64,000 nucleotides of DNA from UBA5239 sp040394635 (GCA_040394635.1 JBEBRW010000015.1:1-64000); one strand, 5' to 3'. Positions 7,798 to 17,331 are shown, counted from the stretch's first letter. Numbers and translations: made by a program. The notes: generated by a model not told the origin, from the letters alone.

Positions 7798-9213
7798 TTA
7801 CAGTTTCTTGCAGCGGAAGCCGTCGGGGGAGTCCTCGACGACCCAGCCGAGGGCTTTCAGCTGATCGCGGATCGCGTCGGCGGCGGCGAAGTCCTTGCTC
7901 TTGCGGGCTTCGCGGCGCTTGGCGGCCAGCTCGAGCACTTCCGCCGGCACGGTCTCGGCCTTGATGGCGTCGACGTTGAAGAGCGCCAGCACGGTATCGA
8001 ATTTACGGAAAATTTCCAGCACGGCCTCGGCGCCTGCCTGAGTCAGTTCGCTCTGGTCCATCAGGCGGTTGACCTCGCGCTGCAGCGCGAACATCACGGC
8101 GAAGGCTTCCGACACATTCAGGTCGTCGGCCAGCGCGGCGGCGAAGTCGTCCTCCGCCTTGGCGAAAGTCTCCAGCATGGACGTGCAGACGCCGCCCTCT
8201 TCCTTGATCCCCTTCAGGCGCAGGAAAAATTCGGCGAAGCGTTTCAGCTGCATCTTGGCCTGTTCGCAGGCGTCAAAGGTGAAATTGAGTTTCTTGCGGT
8301 AGTGCGCGCTCAGCAGCACCCAGCGCATTTCGGGGCCGGTGAACCCTTTTTCGAGCAGCTGGCGCAGCGTGAAGAAGTTACCGGCCGACTTGGACATCTT
8401 CTCGCCGTTGACCACCAGGTGGTCGCAGTGCAGCCAATAGTTGACGTAACGGCAGCCGTTGGCCGATTCGCTCTGTGCGATTTCGTCCTCGTGGTGCGGG
8501 AACATATTGTCGATGCCGCCGGTGTGGATGTCGAAAGTTTTGCCGAGGTATTTCATGCTCATGGCGCTGCATTCGATGTGCCAGCCGGGGCGGCCCTTGC
8601 CCCACGGGCTCTCCCACCACACGTCGCCGTCGTTTTCGTCCCAGGCCTTCCACAGTGCAAAGTCGGCCACGGAGTCCTTGGCGTATTCATCGGTTTTGAT
8701 GCGGACGCCGGCGCGCTGGTTTTCCATATCGATCCGGGCCAGCCGGCCGTATTCCGGGAACTTGGCAATCGAGAAATAAATGGATTTGTCTTCGGCCTGA
8801 TACGCAAATCCTTTGTCGAGCAAAGTCTGCACCAGCTCGATCATTTCCGGGATGTGATCGGTGGCGGCGGGGTATTGCTCGGCCGGGTCGATATTCAGCG
8901 TTTTCAGGTCCTCGAAAAAGGCTTTTTTGTAGATGGCGGTGAAGTCGTTCAGCGACATCGAATTCTTGCGCGAATCGCGGATGGTTTTGTCGTCCACGTC
9001 GGTCAGGTTCATGACCTGGGTGACTTTGTAGCCGAAATACTTGAGCGTGCGGCGCAGCAGGTCCTCGAACACATAAGCGCGGAAATTGCCGATGTGCGCG
9101 TAGTTGTAAACGGTGGGTCCGCAGGTGTACATCCGGGCCTCGCCGTCGCAGACGGGCTTGAATTCCTCCAGCAACCGGCCCATGGTATTGAAAAACTTCA
9201 GTTCCTTTTTCAT
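7798..9213 (-). CDS. cysS: Cysteinyl-tRNA synthetase
   Basis: 471 residues, class I synthetase charging tRNA-Cys. Zinc-ligand Cys31 in CGPTVYNYAHIGN, HIGN signature 40-43, the zinc-binding HTGGIDNMFPHHEDE, and KMSKS at 272-276 are all present. The C-terminal DALR-like and anticodon-binding portions run to residue 471. It lies 27 bases after purU, and the DUF3791/3990 cassette follows directly. Confidence 0.97.
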   Translation of the reverse strand: MKKELKFFNTMGRLLEEFKPVCDGEARMYTCGPTVYNYAHIGNFRAYVFEDLLRRTLKYFGYKVTQVMNLTDVDDKTIRDSRKNSMSLNDFTAIYKKAFFEDLKTLNIDPAEQYPAATDHIPEMIELVQTLLDKGFAYQAEDKSIYFSIAKFPEYGRLARIDMENQRAGVRIKTDEYAKDSVADFALWKAWDENDGDVWWESPWGKGRPGWHIECSAMSMKYLGKTFDIHTGGIDNMFPHHEDEIAQSESANGCRYVNYWLHCDHLVVNGEKMSKSAGNFFTLRQLLEKGFTGPEMRWVLLSAHYRKKLNFTFDACEQAKMQLKRFAEFFLRLKGIKEEGGVCTSMLETFAKAEDDFAAALADDLNVSEAFAVMFALQREVNRLMDQSELTQAGAEAVLEIFRKFDTVLALFNVDAIKAETVPAEVLELAAKRREARKSKDFAAADAIRDQLKALGWVVEDSPDGFRCKKL

Positions 9214-9240
9214 CTTTCTATGTCAATCCTCTGTCATTGT

Positions 9241-10095
9241 TTATCGCGTAAATACCACCGTGCGGCGGCCGGAAGTGATGATCCGGTGCTCGAGGTGCGC
9301 CCTCACCGCCCGGGTCAGCACCCGTTTTTCGATGCCGCTGCCGATGTGCTTGAGCTCGGCCGGATCGGCCTCGTGTGTGATGCGCTCCACGTCCTGTTCG
9401 ATGATCGGTCCCTCGTCGAGGTCGGCGGTGGCGTAGTGCGCGGTGGCGCCGATCATCTTCACGCCGCGCTCCCAGGCACGCTGGTACGGGTTGCCGCCCT
9501 GAAACGCCGGCAGGAACGCATGGTGGATGTTGATGATCCGCTGCGGGTAGCGGTTGATGAAATCATCGGACAGCACCTGCATATAACGCGCCATCACCAC
9601 CAGGTCGATGTGATGGCGGTCGAGCAGTTCGAGAACCTTCTTTTCCTGCGCCGCCTTGTCGCTGTTGACGATCGGACAGCAGAAATACGGCACCCGGAAT
9701 TTGTCGGCCACGTGCTCAAGATCCGGGTGGTTGCTGATGATCAGCGGAATTTCGCAGGGGAGCTCGCCCTCCTGGCTCAAGGTCAGGAGATCATACAAAC
9801 AGTGCGATGTTTTCGACACCAGCACCGCCATGCGCTGCACCTGGTCGAGGTAATACACCGCGTACGACAGCTGGTACTGCACGCTGAACTCCGCGAAATC
9901 GCTCTCCAGCTGTTTGCGCGTAATCCCCATGTCGCTGAGGTCCACCAGCACCCGCATGTAATATTCGCCCTCGCAAGTATCAGTGTACTGCTGGCAATGC
10001 AGGATATTGAATCCGTTCTGGTAAAAAAAGGTTGTAATGCCGGATACCAATCCCTTGCGGTCCGGCGATTGTATCAGAAATACCGCCTGTTTCAT
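9241..10095 (-). CDS. purU: Formyltetrahydrofolate deformylase
   Basis: 284 residues. N-terminal ACT-like domain (QSPDRKGLVSGITTFFYQ, residues 8-25) and C-terminal formyltransferase domain with the Asn-His-Asp set visible in INIHHAFLPAF and YATADLDEGPIIEQD. Hydrolyses 10-formyl-THF to formate and THF, balancing one-carbon pools and feeding PurT. First gene of the leftward run purU-cysS-cassette-ispH. Confidence 0.95.
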   Translation of the reverse strand: MKQAVFLIQSPDRKGLVSGITTFFYQNGFNILHCQQYTDTCEGEYYMRVLVDLSDMGITRKQLESDFAEFSVQYQLSYAVYYLDQVQRMAVLVSKTSHCLYDLLTLSQEGELPCEIPLIISNHPDLEHVADKFRVPYFCCPIVNSDKAAQEKKVLELLDRHHIDLVVMARYMQVLSDDFINRYPQRIINIHHAFLPAFQGGNPYQRAWERGVKMIGATAHYATADLDEGPIIEQDVERITHEADPAELKHIGSGIEKRVLTRAVRAHLEHRIITSGRRTVVFTR

Positions 10096-10224
10096 CTTGT
10101 CCCTAATGCTTAAAATTACATTTTAAATAATCCCGTAATATACCGCCGCAAACGGATTTATGCAAACAAGGGTTGAAAAAGAACGCCCGGCGGATTATCT
10201 TTTCTGCAAAAGGACGCGAAATCG

Positions 10225-11019
10225 ATGAAAGCTCTTCTGCTGGTAATACTATGCGCGGTCGCCGCACTGGTGATCGGCGGACTGACGGTTTTTTCCCTGC
10301 GCCGTAAACTGCGGCGCAGCTTCTACTTTGCGCTGTGGATTCTGCTGGCGGTACTGGTCTCCGGCGCGGTGCTGCTGCCCGTCGGCATGGCCATGGGACA
10401 CTGGCACCGCCACCACGACTGGCAGGTCATCCACGAACAGGACGCCACCGCCGCCGAGCTCGACCTCCTGCGCCGGAGCTTCCCCGGCATTATCGCCCAG
10501 GCCGACCGCCGGATTTACTTCAACGGCGGAAATTTCGTGCTGGCGATAACGCGTTTCGAAACCGAGGACCAGGCCCAGGCTTTCTGGAACTTCCGTTACC
10601 GCCAGACCATGAATCTGCATCTGTACAACGGCCCCGTACACATCGAACTTTACAGCCGCGACACCAATCTGCAAGCCCTGCTCGGCGCCACTTTCAAGCC
10701 CGATCCGGCCATCCGCCGCTACGCCTCGCTGGTGCAGAGCGGCGTCCTGTTCTGGCGGCTCGCGCAGGACAGCGAACCTGTCTCGGACAACATCGAAATC
10801 CTTTATCATTCGCTGAGCAGTTACGGGCAGATCAACCTCGCAGTGCTGAAGAATCCCGCCGAAATTCCGGAAGGCTGGCAAGCGGTTCCCGGCAGCCCCG
10901 GCCTCGCCGTGGAATACATCCCGATGGCCACCGCGGAAGCGTTTCAGGAAAAATTGATGAATATGCTGCAAAAACCGCTCCCCGACCATTTCTGTCCCCC
11001 GGAGATTTTCGCCCTATGA
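10225..11019 (+). CDS. Membrane protein of unknown function
   Basis: 264 residues with two N-terminal membrane helices (about 3-25 and 34-56) separated by a basic loop (RRKLRRS). A His-rich HWHRHHDW follows at the membrane exit, then a soluble mixed domain of about 200 residues. No family recognised. It is coupled to the next gene by an ATGA overlap, so the two proteins may be functionally linked. AAAGGA lies upstream of the ATG. Confidence 0.6.
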   Translation: MKALLLVILCAVAALVIGGLTVFSLRRKLRRSFYFALWILLAVLVSGAVLLPVGMAMGHWHRHHDWQVIHEQDATAAELDLLRRSFPGIIAQADRRIYFNGGNFVLAITRFETEDQAQAFWNFRYRQTMNLHLYNGPVHIELYSRDTNLQALLGATFKPDPAIRRYASLVQSGVLFWRLAQDSEPVSDNIEILYHSLSSYGQINLAVLKNPAEIPEGWQAVPGSPGLAVEYIPMATAEAFQEKLMNMLQKPLPDHFCPPEIFAL

Positions 11020-11627
11020 AGATCATGACCAAACTCCCCGTACTGGTGCCGGACGACCGCATCTACATGCGCCTCGGCAAATACAAACACTTCGCCGAAA
11101 CCACCCCGGCCCAACAGCGCCGCTTCGAACAGGAAATCGCCCGCGCGAAATCGCTGTGCCGCCCCTCCGGCACCTGGGACGTGATCAAGATTGCCGACAA
11201 CGACGGTGCCACGGTCCGCCTCGAAGGCGGCGACTGTTTCGCCAGCCCGAAACTGGCGGAATTCCTGCGCGGCAGCAGCGAAATCCTGTTGTTCGCGGCC
11301 ACTGCCGGACAGGAGATTTGCGACGCGGTCAAAGACGCCTCCGCCGTCGAGGCCGCGATCTACGACGCGGTAGGCAGCGAAACCGCCGATGCCGCCATTG
11401 CCTGGGTTCAGGATTACGCCCGGCAGACACTTCGCCCGCGCGGCCTGGCGGTGTCCGAACAACGCTTCTCGCCGGGCTACGGCGGGCTGGACCTGTCGTG
11501 TCAGGAAATCTTTTTTCGCAGGCTCAAACTGGCAGAACTCGGCATGTCGCTGACCCCGGCCTTTTTCATGCTCCCCGAGAAGTCCGTGACCGCCCTCGCC
11601 GGCATCCGCCCGCTGAACGTACAGTAA
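11016..11627 (+). CDS. Standalone methionine synthase (MetH) activation-domain protein
   Basis: 203 residues. RFSPGYGGLDLSCQ, then the pattern LAELGMSLTPAFFMLPEKSV and ALAGI near the C-terminus are the hallmarks of the AdoMet-binding reactivation domain of cobalamin-dependent methionine synthase. Free-standing versions occur in bacteria that split or shorten MetH, and there they reactivate the B12 cofactor of the partner enzyme. No metH is in this window, so the partner must lie elsewhere. The start is the ATG overlapping the previous stop codon; the same frame is open further upstream but without a sensible start. Confidence 0.8.
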   Translation: MKIMTKLPVLVPDDRIYMRLGKYKHFAETTPAQQRRFEQEIARAKSLCRPSGTWDVIKIADNDGATVRLEGGDCFASPKLAEFLRGSSEILLFAATAGQEICDAVKDASAVEAAIYDAVGSETADAAIAWVQDYARQTLRPRGLAVSEQRFSPGYGGLDLSCQEIFFRRLKLAELGMSLTPAFFMLPEKSVTALAGIRPLNVQ

Positions 11628-11710
11628 GTTCTTATCGTCATTTTCCGTTTGATTTTTTGCAGGCAGGGGATATTGTATTTATTATAGCTTTCAAGAAGGA
11701 GGATAGGATT

Positions 11711-12496
11711 ATGAAGAAAATCATTCTGGGGATCGGCGCGGCTGCGCTGGCAATCGTATTGGCTTCCTGCTCTTCGGAGCCGGAAAAAACCGTATTCGTC
11801 GAAAACGACAAAAAACTGGAACATGACAACCGGGTGCCGGTGAAGAGATTCTGGAAGGACCCGTCGGCAGTGCTTGCCAATTATGACAAGATCGTGGTCG
11901 CGGACGTCCGCACCGATCTGCAGCTGGATAAATCCTGGCTGGAACACAGCGGCGCCAGCGCGGCAATCGGTCACGAGGACAAGGATCTGAAAGAGCTGGC
12001 CGTGTATATGAAGGAATCTTTTTCCAAGACCATCGAAAAGGGTCCATGCCGCATGAAACTGGTCAAGGACAAAGGCCCCAAGACGGTGGTGCTCGAACTG
12101 GCGATCGTCAAAGTCGTGGCGGACAAGCCGCTGCTGGCGGCGGGAACCAGTGTCGGGCTGGCTGTTTTCAAGCCGATTTCGCTGTGCCTGATTCCGGTGC
12201 GCTCGGTGGTATCTCACGAGACCCATTCGCCCATGAGCGCCTATATCGCCATCGAGGGCAAAATGCTTGACGCCGAAACCGGCAAGGAGCTGGTGCTTTT
12301 CGCCACGGACGCCCAGTCGGAAGGCGCATTGCTGGATGTCAACAAATATACCTCGCTTTATGGCAACGTCCGCGACATCATCAACAAATGGGGTCTTCAG
12401 CTGGTGGAAATAATCAATGCTCAGCCATTGGAAACCGGCCGCCTGGTCAATGACATAATGCCCGGCGATCACGATTACACGCTGATCAAGTTCTGA
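11711..12496 (+). CDS. DUF3313-like lipoprotein
   Basis: 261 residues. The lipobox Cys20 (IVLASC) marks a lipoprotein. The body follows the DUF3313 pattern: an N-terminal KRFWKDPSAVLANYDKIVVADV, a central ELAVYMKESFSKTIEK, and a late YIAIEGKMLDAETGKELVLF, as in envelope lipoproteins that assemble near the outer membrane. Function unknown. AAGGAGG precedes the ATG. Followed by a strong terminator. Confidence 0.7.
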   Translation: MKKIILGIGAAALAIVLASCSSEPEKTVFVENDKKLEHDNRVPVKRFWKDPSAVLANYDKIVVADVRTDLQLDKSWLEHSGASAAIGHEDKDLKELAVYMKESFSKTIEKGPCRMKLVKDKGPKTVVLELAIVKVVADKPLLAAGTSVGLAVFKPISLCLIPVRSVVSHETHSPMSAYIAIEGKMLDAETGKELVLFATDAQSEGALLDVNKYTSLYGNVRDIINKWGLQLVEIINAQPLETGRLVNDIMPGDHDYTLIKF

Positions 12497-12522
12497 AACT
12501 GACTCACAGTTATTGAACATGC

Positions 12523-12556
12523 AGAGGGCGGTCCTTCGCGGACCGCTCTTTTTTTC
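12523..12556 (+). terminator. Rho-independent terminator
   Basis: GC-rich stem with GGCGGTCC pairing to GGACCGC around a short TTCGC loop, followed by eight T residues. It ends the rightward transcript of the lipoprotein. Confidence 0.85.
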
Positions 12557-12587
12557 ACCATTTTCAGGGATCGCTGCAAAAAAAATC

Positions 12588-12618
12588 GGAGAATCCGGGG
12601 TGATTTCCCGAATTCTCC
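12588..12618. repeat. Intergenic hairpin related to the A/T-rich word repeats
   Basis: GGAGAATCCGGG at 12588-12599 pairs imperfectly with CCCGAATTCTCC at 12607-12618. The right arm continues as AATTCTCTAATTC, resembling the CAATTCTCCAATT words at 1892 and 26410. It may act as a leaky terminator for the leftward E2 transcript, but there is no T-run. Confidence 0.4.
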
Positions 12619-12657
12619 AATTCTCTAATTCAGGCGGCAGAGCCGCCGTCCAATTCT

Positions 12658-14037
12658 TTAGATGAGGCTGTCCCAGAGGGCGGCGTCTTCGAGCTTGTTT
12701 TTCAGCACGTTGACGAATTCCGCGCCGAGGGCGCCGTCGATGATGCGATGGTCACAGCTGAGCGTGACTTTCATCATATCGCGCGCCACGATTTCGCCAT
12801 TGCGCACGACTGCGGTCGGAACGGTGGAGGAAACCGCCAGGATGGCGCTTTCGCCCGGGTTCACGATCGCGATGAAGTTCTCCAGATTCATCATCCCCAT
12901 GTTGGAAATGGTGAAGGTGCCGCCTTTCAGCTGGTCCGGCGAAATCTTGCCGGTACGGGCCTTTTCGGCGTATTCGGCGGTTTCGGCCTGGATCTCATCG
13001 AGTCCCTTTTTATCGGTGTTGCGAATGACCGGCACGAGCAGGCCGTTCGGCACGCTCACGGCCACGCCGACGTTGACCTTGGAGCGGCGGATCACGGCGT
13101 TGCCATCAGTAATCGCGTTGACCATCGGCAGGTCCTTCAGCGCCAGCGCGGCGGCCTTGACGATAAAGGCGTTCACACTGATGTTGATGCCTTCGTTCTT
13201 CAGCTGTTTGCGCTTGGCCAGGATCACGCCCATGTCGATGCTTACGGTCACGTAGAAATGCGGAATCGTCTGCTTCGACTGCTGGAGGCGCTGGGCGATG
13301 ATCTTGCGCATGGTGCTCATTTCCTGCGGCTTTTCGGCGGCGGCGTCCTTCACGTCTTGAATCGTGATGCGGCCGCTTTCGCCGGTGCCTTCGAGATTGA
13401 GCATTTCGAGCTTTTCTTTCTTCGCCAGTTCGAGCGCTACCGGGGTGATCTTCTTGGCGTTGTAGCCGGAAGTTTCCAGATAGTTTTTCACGTCCTGCTC
13501 GGTCACGCGGCTCACGCCGCCGCCGGTACCCGGAATCTTGTTGATATCAACGAGGTATTCGGAGGCGAATTTGCGGGCACGCGGGCTGGGTTTGGTCTTC
13601 TTGGCCGGAGCGGCTTTCGGGGCCGGGGCGGCGGCGACCGGTGCTGCCACAGGCGCGGCTGCCGGAGCGGCGGCACTTGCGGCAGGAGCCGCGGCTTTCG
13701 CCGGGGCAGCTGCGGGAGTGGGAACGGGTGCGGCGGCCGGGGCAGGTGCAGGCGCTGCGGCAGGGGCCGCCGCCAGCATGTCCGCCGGGATGGCTTCGCC
13801 GGGCTCGCCGATGATCGCGGCCGTGGTCATGACCGGGACTTCCACCCCGGCCTTGGTCACGATCTTCAGGATGGTGCCTTCGAACTGCGATTCGACTTCC
13901 AGCACCGCTTTGTCGGTTTCCACTTCAAAGAGCACGTCGCCTTTTTTGACGGTAGCGCCCTCTTTGACTGTCCATGAAGCAATGGTCACGGTCTCTTCGG
14001 ACTGACCAAGTTTCGGAATCGGTATTTTTGTTGCCAT
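12658..14037 (-). CDS. pdhC: Pyruvate dehydrogenase E2 (dihydrolipoamide acetyltransferase) with two E3/E1-binding domains
   Basis: 459 residues. Lipoyl domain 1-80 with lipoylated Lys43 in ETDKAVLEVE; a long Ala/Pro hinge about 84-145; then two consecutive peripheral subunit-binding-like segments, PSPRARKFASEYLVDINKI and ALELAKKEKLEMLNLEGTG, where most E2 proteins have one; then the acyltransferase core with catalytic CDHRIIDGA near the C-terminus. It transfers acetyl groups to CoA in the PDH complex. It starts 20 bases after the E1 gene on the same strand. Confidence 0.92.
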   Translation of the reverse strand: MATKIPIPKLGQSEETVTIASWTVKEGATVKKGDVLFEVETDKAVLEVESQFEGTILKIVTKAGVEVPVMTTAAIIGEPGEAIPADMLAAAPAAAPAPAPAAAPVPTPAAAPAKAAAPAASAAAPAAAPVAAPVAAAPAPKAAPAKKTKPSPRARKFASEYLVDINKIPGTGGGVSRVTEQDVKNYLETSGYNAKKITPVALELAKKEKLEMLNLEGTGESGRITIQDVKDAAAEKPQEMSTMRKIIAQRLQQSKQTIPHFYVTVSIDMGVILAKRKQLKNEGINISVNAFIVKAAALALKDLPMVNAITDGNAVIRRSKVNVGVAVSVPNGLLVPVIRNTDKKGLDEIQAETAEYAEKARTGKISPDQLKGGTFTISNMGMMNLENFIAIVNPGESAILAVSSTVPTAVVRNGEIVARDMMKVTLSCDHRIIDGALGAEFVNVLKNKLEDAALWDSLI

Positions 14038-14057
14038 AATCAGTTCTCCTCAAACGC

Positions 14058-16349
14058 TCAGAACAGTTTCTTGACGGCGTCGACCATATCCTGTACGCTC
14101 GGCAGGAATGCGGCTTCCAGCGTGTAAGCCTGCGGGGCGATACCGTTTTTGGCGCCGACCTTCAACACCGGTGCATCGAGGTAGTCGAAGCAGTTGGCGA
14201 TGACCTGTGAAACGATTTCGCCGGTGAAGCTGCCGATATCCACGCACTGGCTGATCGCCACGCAGCGGCCGGTCTTGCGGACGGATTCGAACACGGTTTC
14301 CCAGTCGAACGGGACGAGGGTACGCGGGTCGATGACTTCGATTTCGATACCGTCAGCGGCCAGGATTTCGGCGGCTTTCAGCGCGTCGGCCACGGCGGGA
14401 CCCCAGACGACCACGGTGGCGTCTTTGCCCGGACGGACGATGTTCGCCTGGCCGAACGGGATCAGGTATTCTTCCTGCGGCACTTCGCCCTTGACGTTGT
14501 AGAGCAGCTGGCCTTCGACGAACACCACGGGGTTGTTGTCGCGGATCGCGGTCTTGATCAGGCCCTTGGCGTCATAGGGATTGGAGGGATAGGCCACGTA
14601 GGTGCCGGGGATGTGGGCGAACATCGATTCGAGCGACTGCGAGTGCTGGCCGCCGTAACCCTTACCACCGCCCACGGAGCAACGGATGACCATCGGGACT
14701 TCGGTGGAAGCGCCGGTCATGTAGTGCCACTTGGCAGCCTGGTTGGAAATCTGGTCGGAAGCCATCAGCGCGAAGTCCATGTACATGAGTTCGACCACCG
14801 GACGGTAGCCGCTCATGGCCATACCCACGCCGGTACCGCAGATACAGGCTTCGGAAATCGGGGTGTTGAACACGCGGTCGCGGCCGAAGGCTTCGATCAG
14901 GCCCTTGGAAAGCTTGAAGGCGCCGCCGTATTCGGCCACGTCTTCGCCGTAGAGCACCACGCGGGAGTCGCGCTTCATTTCTTCGATGATGCCTTCCTTG
15001 ATGGCATCGCGGTAGTTCAGCAGGCCCTTGGCATCGCGTTTGACGGTGATATCTTCATGAATTTTCGGGGCGCTGTAGGTGGCCGGGACGGTTTCCGCGG
15101 TGGTGTCGGTGTACATGTATTTGATGACATCGGCCGGGGCCGGGTCCGGGGAATCGGCGGCGCGGCGGGCGGCACGGGCGTTACGGTCGGCGACTTTCTT
15201 GTCGACGGCGTCGAGCTCGGCGGCCTTGACGATCTTGTCGGCGATCAGACGGGCGCGGAAAGTATCCACCGGGTCGACTTCCTTCCAGCGGGCTTCTTCT
15301 TCCTTGGTGCGGTATTCATTGCGCGGGTCGGAGAGGGAGTGGCCGTAGTAACGGTAGGTGTCGAATTCGAGGAGCACCGGGCCCTCGCCCTTTTCAATGA
15401 TGGCGCGGGCGCGGGCGATGGCGTCGCGGACGGCCATCACATCCATGCCGTTGACGACTTCCGCATGCATGTTGTCCTTGGAGAACCCGGCGGCGCGCTG
15501 GGCCAGGAAATCGAGGCCGTTCACTTCGCCGTCGGCGCGGCCGGTCATGCCGTAGTGGTTGTTGATGATGGCGAAGATCATCGGCAACCCGAATTTGGTT
15601 TCGGCCAGCGGGCCGCTGAACTGTTCCTGGGCGGCCCAGTTGAGGGATTCGAGCACCACGCCGTTGGCATAAGCGCCGTCACCGGCGAAAGTCAGGACGA
15701 TATTGCCCTTCTTTTCGGGGTCGATACGGCAGGTCATGGCCGCGCCGGTGGCGATCGGAATACCGCCGCCCACGATGGCGTTCGCGCCGAGGTGACCCAC
15801 GCGGAAGTCGGCGATGTGCATACCGCCGCCGCGGCCCTTGCCGTAGCCTTCTTCTTTACCGAAGAGTTCGGCGATGGTACGGTAAACGTGGTCTTCCATC
15901 ACGGCTTCGAGGAGTTCTTCGCCCTTCAGGTTGGAGAATTCCGGGCAGCGTTCCTTGAGCTGGGTTTCGTTCATCTTGCGGATGGCGTGGAAACCCTTGG
16001 CGATGGAGTCGCCGTGGCCGCGGTGGGTGGAGGTGATCAAATCGGTGATACCGAGCATGGAGCAGGCGCCGGAGGCGGTCGCTTCCTGGCCGATGGACAA
16101 GTGCGTCGGGCCGCGGTATTCGTAGTCGCTGATGACTTCATAAGCGCCGGTACGGCATTTCAGGATCATTTCTTCGAATTCGCGGATGACCTTCATGGAT
16201 TCATAAAGTTCCAGTGCTTCGGCTTTGCTGATTTTTTTGGCCTTGAAGGCATCTTTGAGCTCAACATCGTACTGATAGGCAGGGATGTTCTTCAGCTTTA
16301 CGGTTTGCTTTTTGAAACTCGGGGCTCCGTCGGCAAGATAGGTGTTCAT
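14058..16349 (-). CDS. Fused pyruvate dehydrogenase E1 alpha-beta
   Basis: 763 residues, a single-chain E1. Residues about 40-400 are the alpha (TPP-binding) part: YRGPTHLSIGQEA, HRGHGDSIAKG, GRGGGMHIADF, and TPP/Mg motif GDGAYANG at about 223 ending with NNHYGMTG. Residues about 430-763 are the beta part: YRDAIKEGI, EDVAEYGGAF, FNTPISEACICGTGVGMA, GGQHSQSLE. E1 is normally two genes (pdhA, pdhB); fusions are known but less common. It decarboxylates pyruvate and acetylates E2. AAGGAG upstream. The start overlaps the DeoR stop by 4 bases. Confidence 0.93.
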   Translation of the reverse strand: MNTYLADGAPSFKKQTVKLKNIPAYQYDVELKDAFKAKKISKAEALELYESMKVIREFEEMILKCRTGAYEVISDYEYRGPTHLSIGQEATASGACSMLGITDLITSTHRGHGDSIAKGFHAIRKMNETQLKERCPEFSNLKGEELLEAVMEDHVYRTIAELFGKEEGYGKGRGGGMHIADFRVGHLGANAIVGGGIPIATGAAMTCRIDPEKKGNIVLTFAGDGAYANGVVLESLNWAAQEQFSGPLAETKFGLPMIFAIINNHYGMTGRADGEVNGLDFLAQRAAGFSKDNMHAEVVNGMDVMAVRDAIARARAIIEKGEGPVLLEFDTYRYYGHSLSDPRNEYRTKEEEARWKEVDPVDTFRARLIADKIVKAAELDAVDKKVADRNARAARRAADSPDPAPADVIKYMYTDTTAETVPATYSAPKIHEDITVKRDAKGLLNYRDAIKEGIIEEMKRDSRVVLYGEDVAEYGGAFKLSKGLIEAFGRDRVFNTPISEACICGTGVGMAMSGYRPVVELMYMDFALMASDQISNQAAKWHYMTGASTEVPMVIRCSVGGGKGYGGQHSQSLESMFAHIPGTYVAYPSNPYDAKGLIKTAIRDNNPVVFVEGQLLYNVKGEVPQEEYLIPFGQANIVRPGKDATVVVWGPAVADALKAAEILAADGIEIEVIDPRTLVPFDWETVFESVRKTGRCVAISQCVDIGSFTGEIVSQVIANCFDYLDAPVLKVGAKNGIAPQAYTLEAAFLPSVQDMVDAVKKLF

Positions 16350-17143
16350 TTTGGCTCCTTGGTTTGTTTATTTTTACCAATTACGTCTATATTTTTCTTT
16401 TTTAACTGCCGGACCACCTGATCCGGCAGATTTTCATCACTGATAATCACATCGAAATCCTCGATGCAGCCGCTGACGGCCAGCGAGGGGTGCCCGACTT
16501 TGCTGCTGTCCATGAGCAGGATTTTCTTGTCCGCGCGCTTCATGACCAGCTCTTTGGTGAAGGCTTCGTTCGGGTCGGTAGTTGAAATCCCCTGCTCCAC
16601 CGTGAATCCGATGGTGCCGAGAAACGCCTTGCTGATGTTCAAACCGTCGAGCAGTTTGGCGGTCATGGGGCCGACCAGCGTCTGGCTCAGGGCGCGGAAT
16701 TCGCCGCCGATCAGGATCAGCCGGTGCCCGGACTCCATCACTTCGCTCGCGGCCTTCATGGAATTGGTGACCACAGTCAGGTTTTTGCGCGCGCCGAGAC
16801 GGCGGGCCAGCGCCTGCACCGTGCTGCCGCCGTCCAGATAAATGGTGTCGTTGTCCTCGATGAATTCGAGGGCGCGCTCGGCAATGAGTTTTTTCTCGGC
16901 GGCATGGAGGGAGGCTTTTTCATTGAACACAGGTTCGATTTTCGGGAAGCGCACCTGAATGGCGCCGCCGTGGACGCGCTGGGCCCTGCCCTGTTCCTCA
17001 AGCGACTGCAAATCGCGGCGCACGGTGGCCTCCGACACCTTCAAACTCCGGGAAAGTTCGGTGATTGTCCGCACGCCGTCGCCTAACGCCTGAAGGATCA
17101 GCCGCTCGCGTTCCGCCGACAATAATTTGCGCTTCTTATTCAT
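16346..17143 (-). CDS. DeoR-family transcriptional regulator
   Basis: 265 residues. N-terminal winged helix 10-62 (ITELSRSLKVSEATVRRDL, QGRAQRVHGGAI) and C-terminal DeoR sensor domain with DGGSTVQALARRL and VVTNSMKAASEV, which usually binds a sugar phosphate. Its stop overlaps the E1 start (ATGA), so regulator and PDH are one transcript. It is therefore a candidate for regulating pyruvate dehydrogenase and, from the divergent gap, the glycosidase-like gene at 17561. Confidence 0.9.
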   Translation of the reverse strand: MNKKRKLLSAERERLILQALGDGVRTITELSRSLKVSEATVRRDLQSLEEQGRAQRVHGGAIQVRFPKIEPVFNEKASLHAAEKKLIAERALEFIEDNDTIYLDGGSTVQALARRLGARKNLTVVTNSMKAASEVMESGHRLILIGGEFRALSQTLVGPMTAKLLDGLNISKAFLGTIGFTVEQGISTTDPNEAFTKELVMKRADKKILLMDSSKVGHPSLAVSGCIEDFDVIISDENLPDQVVRQLKKKNIDVIGKNKQTKEPK

Positions 17144-17273
17144 CCATCACCTGTGGTTGTCATATAATCTAGCACAGTTTGAAAGATTTTGCAAGTTTTT
17201 GACGGAAAATTTCAAAAAAAATTATAAGTTTGCAAAAATGAGCAGGGATTAGTGGCTGGCAAGGCCGCCGAAA

Positions 17274-17306
17274 TCGGACCAGTCGGACCAGTCGGACCAG
17301 TCGGAC
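17274..17306. repeat. 9-nt iterated repeat, unit TCGGACCAG
   Basis: Three perfect TCGGACCAG units followed by TCGGACAAA. Same unit family as the inverted pair at 35144-35289. Confidence 0.85.
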
Positions 17307-17331
17307 AAAATTTTGAACTTATGAGCCATTT

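Noticed and set aside
7639..10113. 824-residue rightward open frame
   Set aside because: It is antisense to cysS, purU and the DUF3791 gene, and is His/Val/Gly-rich in the way shadow frames of GC-rich genes are.
14613..16421. 602-residue rightward open frame over the PDH E1 gene
   Set aside because: Antisense of a gene with clear TPP and E1 motifs; composition is that of a reverse frame.
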